From Candidatus Stahliibacteriota bacterium (lineage in GTDB: Bacteria > Hydrothermota > Tepidihabitantia > B3-TA06): a DNA stretch of 5,850 nucleotides. The stretch is from the NCBI GenBank assembly GCA_030592225.1, contig JAUVJT010000135.1, forward strand, positions 1 through 5,850, in the 5' to 3' direction. The notes under the pieces are model-generated. The model ran no database searches. It had not been told where the DNA came from and saw only the letters and a list, made by a program, of their open reading frames with translations. The translations under genes were made by a program, and so were the position numbers. Of this stretch, positions 1 to 3,998 are shown piece by piece. Each line of letters starts with the position of its first letter. Within the stretch, counting starts at the first letter, position 1.

Positions 1-126
1 CGCATCATATCTATACCCTCCCGCTCCTTCAAACTCAAATGATGGTATTCCTTGTACATACATCCTTAGGATAACGAAATCCCTCTCGTTTTCCAAGGTG
101 TTGCACTTCATTATTGAACCCACGCA
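1..126 (-). pseudogene. Possible fragment of a beta-propeller (SBBP-like) repeat protein, broken at the right, running off the left edge
   Basis: The minus-strand frame is open from the junction to the window edge. It has an internal ATG at 111-109 and 37 codons from there to base 1. The peptide has an acidic stretch NERDFVILRM, then a turn-like VQG, an aromatic/acidic FEFEGAGG and YRYDA. This order (D-F-V-x-[IL]-[KR], a turn, an aromatic strand, G-x-G-G, a Tyr/Asp end) resembles one blade of SBBP-type repeats found in secreted proteins of deep-branching bacteria. The resemblance seems to begin at the C-V-G just upstream of the ATG (about 126), so the ATG is probably an internal Met. No Shine-Dalgarno sequence precedes it. 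Base composition is about 43% GC, lower than the rest of the window. The match is judged by eye on one short blade; it could be chance or an unrelated hypothetical protein. Confidence 0.28.
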
Positions 127-127
127 G
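115..127. other. Rearrangement or assembly junction
   Basis: To the right, permease-like coding begins abruptly at about 118-126. To the left, no plus-strand frame encodes the expected first half of the permease: the permease frame meets TGA at 115-117 and the other two frames give unrelated peptides. On the minus strand a different open frame ends its recognisable similarity at the same place. Base composition also changes here. No inverted repeat or target duplication typical of an insertion sequence is visible, although only 117 bases are available on the left side. Confidence 0.5.
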
Positions 128-831
128 TTCTCTTTTCGGTGATCATCGGTATAATCATGTCGGTCATATGGCAGGACAAGGAACCGCCCCCTGCTGACGA
201 GGCCGCGTTCAATTTTGAGAAGGACGAATCGGAAAGACCCATGTGGAAGACAATGTTGTTTTTTTGGCTCCTCGTCGCTCTCCTTATTCTTGCCGCCGGC
301 CAGTCCTGGATTCACAAGCTCATAGGTTTCGCCGACCCCCTGGGCTACTGGCTGGCGTGGATACCGGCAGTAGCCGCTCTCCTCGGAGTCATACTCATTG
401 TCATCCGCTGGTTCAAAAAGAGCGAGTTCACGGGCTGGATGCGCGAGACGTGGCGGTTCACCAGGATGATTTTCCCCTGGCTTCTGGGCGGGGTGTTCGC
501 AGCCGGGATGCTCAAGGTGCTGATTCCCGACGCATGGATAGGGGCGGCGGTAGGTGGAAACTCCATCGGTTCAAACTTCACCGCCTCGATTTTCGGGGCG
601 CTGATGTACTTTGCCACCCTTACCGAGGTGCCCATCATCAAGGCGTTTACCGAGATGGGTATGGGGCAGGGGCCCGCTCTCGCTTTACTCCTGGCCGGTC
701 CCGCGCTCTCCCTTCCCAACATGCTGGTTATACGCCGCATCATGGGCTGGAAAAGGACGCTGACCTATATCGGTCTGGTAGTGGTGATGGCGACCCTTAC
801 TGGATGGCTTTACGGATTTATAACAGGTTAG
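118..831 (+). pseudogene. 5'-truncated ArsP/YraQ-family permease, C-terminal half only
   Basis: This is the second half of a membrane permease of the PF03773 (ArsP_1, formerly DUF318) family, members of which export organoarsenicals or have unknown substrates. The frame opens after TGA 115-117. A GTG at 139 allows a 230-residue reading, but the family-like hydrophobic segment AVLFSVIIGIIMS already starts at about 124, so GTG 139 lies inside a former transmembrane helix and is not a convincing native start. No Shine-Dalgarno sequence precedes it. Counting from GTG 139, an acidic/Pro-rich linker (13-34) is followed by hydrophobic helices at about 36-55, 70-92, 107-129, 147-170, 178-200 and 208-228. 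Family hallmarks are GGNSIGSNF (139-147), FATLTEVPI (158-166) and LLAGPALSLPNMLVIRR (184-200). The first half, which in full-length members carries the Cys-containing motif, is absent, so the protein is unlikely to transport as it stands. It is followed 20 bases later by the small thioredoxin-like gene. If the left junction is an artefact, the real gene is probably intact. Confidence 0.8.
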
Positions 832-840
832 TTGAAAAGA

Positions 841-846
841 AAGGAG
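841..846 (+). promoter_or_regulatory. Ribosome binding site of the small thioredoxin-like gene
   Basis: AAGGAG lies five bases before the ATG at 852. It fixes that ATG as the start and rules out a much longer open frame reaching back to 243, whose upstream part is antiparallel in sense to nothing known and simply shadows the permease. Confidence 0.85.
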
Positions 847-851
847 AGAAG

Positions 852-1100
852 ATGTCAAATCTTAAGATAGAAATCCTGGGCGCGGGATGTCCCAAGTGTA
901 AGAAAACCACAGAGCTTTTCCGGCGGGCGGTTGCAGAACTGGGCGTCGATGTCGAAGTCATCCACATCACCGACATCAACGAGATGATAAACCGCGGCGT
1001 TATGACGACCCCTGCGGTGTTCATCAACGGTAAGAAAGTAGTCGAGGGCAAGGTGCCTGCCATGCCAGAGGTCAAATCAATAATAGAGAAAGAGAAATAA
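852..1100 (+). CDS. Small thioredoxin-fold redox-active disulfide protein (CPKC)
   Basis: This is an 82-residue cytoplasmic thioredoxin/glutaredoxin-like protein of the minimal 'redox-active disulfide protein 2' type (PF13192, thioredoxin_3; archaeal MTH895 is the well-known example). It has a first beta strand KIEILGAG, the active-site CPKC at residues 13-16, then a helix. The cis-proline motif TTP is at 52-54, followed by the strand AVFINGKKV and a final helix. Length is typical of this family, which lacks the N-terminal extension of classical thioredoxin. There is no signal peptide. The start is set by AAGGAG five bases upstream. The gene sits 20 bases after the permease and two bases before the ferredoxin, so the three were probably co-transcribed. 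Proteins of this type are often found beside ArsP-like permeases, which suggests a role in dithiol reduction linked to metal(loid) handling. That role is inference. It could also reduce the CcdA-domain protein encoded downstream. Confidence 0.9.
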   Translation: MSNLKIEILGAGCPKCKKTTELFRRAVAELGVDVEVIHITDINEMINRGVMTTPAVFINGKKVVEGKVPAMPEVKSIIEKEK

Positions 1101-1102
1101 CT

Positions 1103-1408
1103 ATGCCTTGGTTTATAGGCTACCCGCGCAGGGACATCCCTTGGTATCCGATCATAGATTCGGTCAAGTGCGTCGGCTGCGGGATGTGCATGAACTGCGG
1201 CAAGAAGGTCTACGACTGGGTCGAGGGCAAGGCGGTCGTCGCACGTCCATACGACTGCGTGGTCGGCTGCTCAACCTGCGCAACGCTCTGTCAGAGACGC
1301 GCCATAAGCTTTCCTGGGGTCGGCCTGGTTCGCGCCATCTACGCAAAGGAAAAGATATGGGATAAGGTCAAAGAAAAGCTCCAGGAAGAAGGCAAGATAC
1401 CTTCATAA
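1103..1408 (+). CDS. Small dicluster [4Fe-4S] ferredoxin-like protein
   Basis: This 101-residue soluble protein has eight cysteines in two groups: 23, 26, 29 and 32 (C-x2-C-x2-C-x2-C), and 52, 56, 59 and 63 (C-x3-C-x2-C-x3-C). This supports binding two iron-sulfur clusters as an electron carrier. The N-terminus is aromatic and proline-rich (PWFIGYPRRDIPWYP) and precedes the first cluster motif, a layout I associate with a conserved small ferredoxin family of anaerobes. The C-terminal third is a charged helix with no cysteines. The proline that usually follows the last cysteine of each motif in clostridial ferredoxins is Gly (first) and Gln (second). ATG 1103 lies two bases after the preceding stop, with only a weak purine-rich AGAGAAA upstream, so translation is probably coupled. 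Neighbours suggest electron supply to the thioredoxin-like protein or permease function, but no partner enzyme such as a ferredoxin:thioredoxin reductase subunit is visible. Confidence 0.85.
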   Translation: MPWFIGYPRRDIPWYPIIDSVKCVGCGMCMNCGKKVYDWVEGKAVVARPYDCVVGCSTCATLCQRRAISFPGVGLVRAIYAKEKIWDKVKEKLQEEGKIPS

Positions 1409-1413
1409 GAAGG

Positions 1414-1527
1414 ATGTCGAGAGATGAAAGAATGCAGAAGCGGAAAAGAGGCATAATTCTGCTTGTTGTTTTGGGGGTTCTGAGGCCTGGTGTGGCAGGA
1501 GTTGTTCTTTATGAAAGGGCAGGTTGA
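1414..1527 (+). CDS. Doubtful 37-residue single-helix membrane peptide
   Basis: This short frame begins five bases after the ferredoxin stop. It starts with a strongly basic stretch (MSRDERMQKRKRG) followed by a hydrophobic run (IILLVVLGVLRPGVAGVVL), the pattern of a one-helix inner-membrane peptide with its N-terminus inside. The GAAGG just before the ATG is too close (no spacer) to serve as a good ribosome site. An internal ATG at 1432 has the purine run GAAAG two bases before it. I recognise no family. It may be a real microprotein of the upstream operon, the remnant of a longer gene, or chance in a spacer of 196 bases. Conservation of the peptide next to the ferredoxin in relatives would decide. 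Confidence 0.2.
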   Translation: MSRDERMQKRKRGIILLVVLGVLRPGVAGVVLYERAG

Positions 1528-1551
1528 CAGTATGAGCGAATCGTGCATCAT
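1524..1551 (+). promoter_or_regulatory. Weak candidate upstream promoter
   Basis: A perfect TTGACA at 1524-1529 is followed, after 16 bp, by CATCAT (four of six matches to TATAAT) at 1546-1551. It repeats the first bases of the strong promoter 45 bp downstream (TTGACAGTA against TTGACAATA). It could be a secondary start giving a short leader, or merely chance. Confidence 0.2.
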
Positions 1552-1568
1552 CTGTAAGTCCCCTGAGA

Positions 1569-1596
1569 TTGACAATAACCCCCCGCGCTCTATAAT
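1569..1596 (+). promoter_or_regulatory. Perfect-consensus sigma-70 promoter for the CcdA-fusion gene
   Basis: TTGACA at 1569-1574 and TATAAT at 1591-1596 match the housekeeping consensus at all twelve bases, with a 16-bp spacer (17 is the optimum). Transcription would start about 6-9 bases after the -10 box, at 1603-1605, which coincides with the ATG at 1605. No Shine-Dalgarno sequence lies in the eight intervening bases (CAAAACTA). The transcript is therefore expected to be leaderless. The promoter separates the CcdA-fusion/mnmG unit from the permease/thioredoxin/ferredoxin unit. Confidence 0.82.
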
Positions 1597-1604
1597 CAAA
1601 ACTA

Positions 1605-3998
1605 ATGTTTAGAAAGCTAGTGGGAATTTTTGTGGGGGTGATTATTATCTCCCAACTTGCGGCGCAGGAATTCAGCGTATTCTACATCGCTTCACCTAAC
1701 GGTACGCTGACCTGGTGCCGCTGCCCTGAGGGACCTTACGGCGGACTGCCGCGCAGGGCAAGCGCCGTCAAAAAGGCTCAGGCAAGCGATGCTCCCCTGC
1801 TCATCCTCGACGCGGGCGACCTGCTGGCTCCGTTCCCTTCACGCCTCAAGGACTCGGTATTCGTCGAGGCATACTCCCGCATCCCGCTCGATGCGGTGGC
1901 GTTCGGCGACCAGGAGCTTATTGACGGCTACGAGTTTTTCTCAACCAAGATGAAAAGTCGGCTTCCGTTCATCTGTCTCAACGCCTACCGCGACGGCAAG
2001 AGGCTGCTTTCACCTTACATCGTCAAACAGCGCAACGGGGTCAGTATAGTCATCACCTCGCTTATTAACAGGAACGCGGTCATATTCTACGAGCCGTCGT
2101 CCCTGGGAGGGGTGAAGATTGCCGACCCGGCCAGCGAGCTGCGTGCCATCCTGCCCGAGCTAAAACAGAAAGGCGACCTCATCGTTTTGCTCTCACACCT
2201 TGGCCTGGAAGCGGAGCGCAGGATAGCGGCAGAATTTCCCGATGTCGATATCATCGTTTCAGGTCATACTCCCGGTTATCTGCCCGAACCTGAAAGAATA
2301 GGTGCCACCTACATCCTGGGTGCAGGTACTGACGCCAAGCACTTTGGTTTTGCCCGATTCGATCTTGCCGGAGATTCCCTGATACTTATCAAGAACGATG
2401 TTTCAGCGCTTTCTGAGGAGTATGCAGAGGAACCAATCATACAGAAGATTGTTGCTCCCCATATCATGACAGGCGATGTCGAGGTTGACTCCGCATTGCT
2501 GGCACCAGACACGCAATCCGCTGCCGCAGCTCACTGTTCGGTTCTCATCGACGTTTTCTACGCGCCTGATTGCGATCACTGCATAAAGATGCTCAAGGTC
2601 TTTCTGCCCCGTCTGGATAAGCGCTATCCCGGGCTGTTTACGCTCAAACTGCATAATATCGACGTAATTGAGGAATTTTTCCTGCTCGAACAATGGGAGG
2701 AAAAGGCCAACGATGCGGACAACGACATACCGGTGATGTTTTTTGAAGGGCATGTCCTGGGAGGGGAGGAGATAGAGGGAAATCTCCAACGCCTGCTCCT
2801 TGGGCTTCGTTTCGGCTACTCTGCTGAAGATTCGGCCCGGCACGTGGGGGAAGAGTTGGTGGTGACGATAGATACGTCAATCAGCTTGCCTGCCGATAGC
2901 CTCGGCCACCCACAGGGAACGAGGGAGATAGTATTCTTTGAGATATTTGGCTGCAAGGAGTGCGATCGGGCACTTTCGCTTCTCAAAGGGATTGCAGCCC
3001 GGGATTCAACCCTGGCGATTCGCATCTACGCCGCTGAAGATCCGGATTCAAAGGCGCTCCTTGCCGCGTTCGGTTCAGTGTACAAGATACCCCGGGATAA
3101 GCGGCTGCTTACCCCGGTTATATTCTTCGGCAAGGGTCATCTCCTTCAATCTGACATAACCCTTGCCAATGTTAAGCGGCTGCTCGACGTGCAGGGTGAG
3201 CAATCCATTCCATGGAATGAGATTGAAGAAGCCCAGGGGCGCAGCGCCGAGGAAATCACCCAGGAGTTTGCAGGTTTCCGTATCCTGCCCATCGTCGGCG
3301 CGGGATTCCTTGACGGCGTCAACCCATGCGCGTTCGCCACCCTCATTTTCTTCATAACCTATCTTTCGGTACTGGGAGTGGATCGCAAGCGAATCATCTG
3401 GGTGGCTCTGCCATTTATTCTCTCGGTATTCGCCACCTATTTTGTCCTGGGGCTTATCGCCTACCAGATACTTGCCCTGCTTACTGTGCTTCGCTGGGTT
3501 TCCCGCGTCATAGTCGGCGCGACCGTCATCCTGCTTTTTGTCCTGGCCTTCTTCTCATTCAACGACTACCTGTTGCTCAAACGCGGCGAGGGTGAGAAGA
3601 TGAAGCTCAAGATGCCTGCGCGTCTTCGCAAGCGCATGAATCAAATGATCCGCAAGCGCACCACGTTCGGAGGGTTTTTGATTGGGGCCGTAGTCACCGG
3701 TTTCTTCATCTCACTGTTTGAACTTATCTGTACCGGTCAGGTCTATTTGCCTACGCTTGTCTACATGGTTCAGGTTGCCGAGTTCAGCGGTCGGGCGTTG
3801 GGGTACTTGATTATTTACAACATTGCCTTTATTATACCCCTTGTGGTTATCTTCATCCTTGTACGGTTCGGTATGACCGAGAAGCATCTGCAGATATTCC
3901 TTACCCGTCGTGCCGGGCTTACCAAGATTTTTACCGCCCTGCTGTTTTTGGCACTGGCAGGGTTGATGGCGTTTTTCCTGTTGAGAGGGATTATATGA
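1605..3998 (+). CDS. Fusion protein: degenerate UshA-like phosphoesterase domain, two thioredoxin-like domains and CcdA/DsbD transmembrane domain
   Basis: This is a 797-residue membrane-anchored thiol-disulfide protein. Residues 1-20 form a signal peptide (MFRK, a hydrophobic core, likely cleavage near AA|QE). Residues 22-285 resemble UshA/5'-nucleotidase-type metallophosphoesterases: CRCPEGPYGGLPRRAS (38-53, Cys-x-Cys-Pro), GD (71-72), LSHLG (196-200) and SGHTPG (219-224). However, the first Asp-x-His is replaced (ASPNG, 29-33) and GNHE is GDQE (101-104), so hydrolysis is doubtful. Residues about 311-400 are thioredoxin-like, with CDHC at 323-326 and cis-Pro 376. Residues about 440-528 form a second thioredoxin-like domain, with CKEC at 450-453 and cis-Pro 504. 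Residues about 557-797 form a six-helix CcdA/DsbD-type domain (helices near 559-589, 597-625, 633-652, 688-712, 730-754 and 773-794). Its paired redox cysteines are in NPCA (C575) and ICTG (C709). The basic loops at 592-596, 659-685 and 754-774 put those loops inside, so both thioredoxin domains face the periplasm. Probable role: passing electrons from cytoplasmic thioredoxin to periplasmic disulfides. ATG 1605 is preferred because later GTG codons would lose the basic signal-peptide N-terminus. The stop overlaps mnmG. Confidence 0.88.
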   Translation: MFRKLVGIFVGVIIISQLAAQEFSVFYIASPNGTLTWCRCPEGPYGGLPRRASAVKKAQASDAPLLILDAGDLLAPFPSRLKDSVFVEAYSRIPLDAVAFGDQELIDGYEFFSTKMKSRLPFICLNAYRDGKRLLSPYIVKQRNGVSIVITSLINRNAVIFYEPSSLGGVKIADPASELRAILPELKQKGDLIVLLSHLGLEAERRIAAEFPDVDIIVSGHTPGYLPEPERIGATYILGAGTDAKHFGFARFDLAGDSLILIKNDVSALSEEYAEEPIIQKIVAPHIMTGDVEVDSALLAPDTQSAAAAHCSVLIDVFYAPDCDHCIKMLKVFLPRLDKRYPGLFTLKLHNIDVIEEFFLLEQWEEKANDADNDIPVMFFEGHVLGGEEIEGNLQRLLLGLRFGYSAEDSARHVGEELVVTIDTSISLPADSLGHPQGTREIVFFEIFGCKECDRALSLLKGIAARDSTLAIRIYAAEDPDSKALLAAFGSVYKIPRDKRLLTPVIFFGKGHLLQSDITLANVKRLLDVQGEQSIPWNEIEEAQGRSAEEITQEFAGFRILPIVGAGFLDGVNPCAFATLIFFITYLSVLGVDRKRIIWVALPFILSVFATYFVLGLIAYQILALLTVLRWVSRVIVGATVILLFVLAFFSFNDYLLLKRGEGEKMKLKMPARLRKRMNQMIRKRTTFGGFLIGAVVTGFFISLFELICTGQVYLPTLVYMVQVAEFSGRALGYLIIYNIAFIIPLVVIFILVRFGMTEKHLQIFLTRRAGLTKIFTALLFLALAGLMAFFLLRGII
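3983..3989 (+). promoter_or_regulatory. Ribosome binding site of mnmG inside the preceding gene
   Basis: GAGAGGG ends five bases before the ATG at 3995, within the last codons of the CcdA-fusion gene. Together with the four-base ATGA overlap it supports translational coupling and the chosen mnmG start. Confidence 0.7.

Noticed and set aside
139..141. GTG 139 as a genuine permease start
   Set aside because: It lies inside a conserved hydrophobic segment that already begins about five residues upstream, and no ribosome site precedes it.
243..851. Long N-terminal extension of the small thioredoxin frame (285-residue reading from 243)
   Set aside because: It shadows the permease in another frame, has Arg/His-rich low-quality sequence without domain features, and the true start at 852 has a strong ribosome site and matches the family length.
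1388..1404. GAAGG/CCTTC inverted repeat at the end of the ferredoxin gene as a terminator
   Set aside because: The stem is only five base pairs, lies inside the coding region, and is followed by no T-run.
1532..1612. 26-codon frame with a Cys-x-x-Cys (MSESCIICK) across the promoter
   Set aside because: It has no ribosome site, overlaps the promoter and the start of the next gene, and contains no domain; chance is the simplest explanation.
3206..3219. 14-base perfect palindrome CATTCCATGGAATG
   Set aside because: It lies in the linker-coding part of the CcdA-fusion gene with no partner copy or flanking symmetry. One such palindrome in nearly 6 kb is unremarkable.
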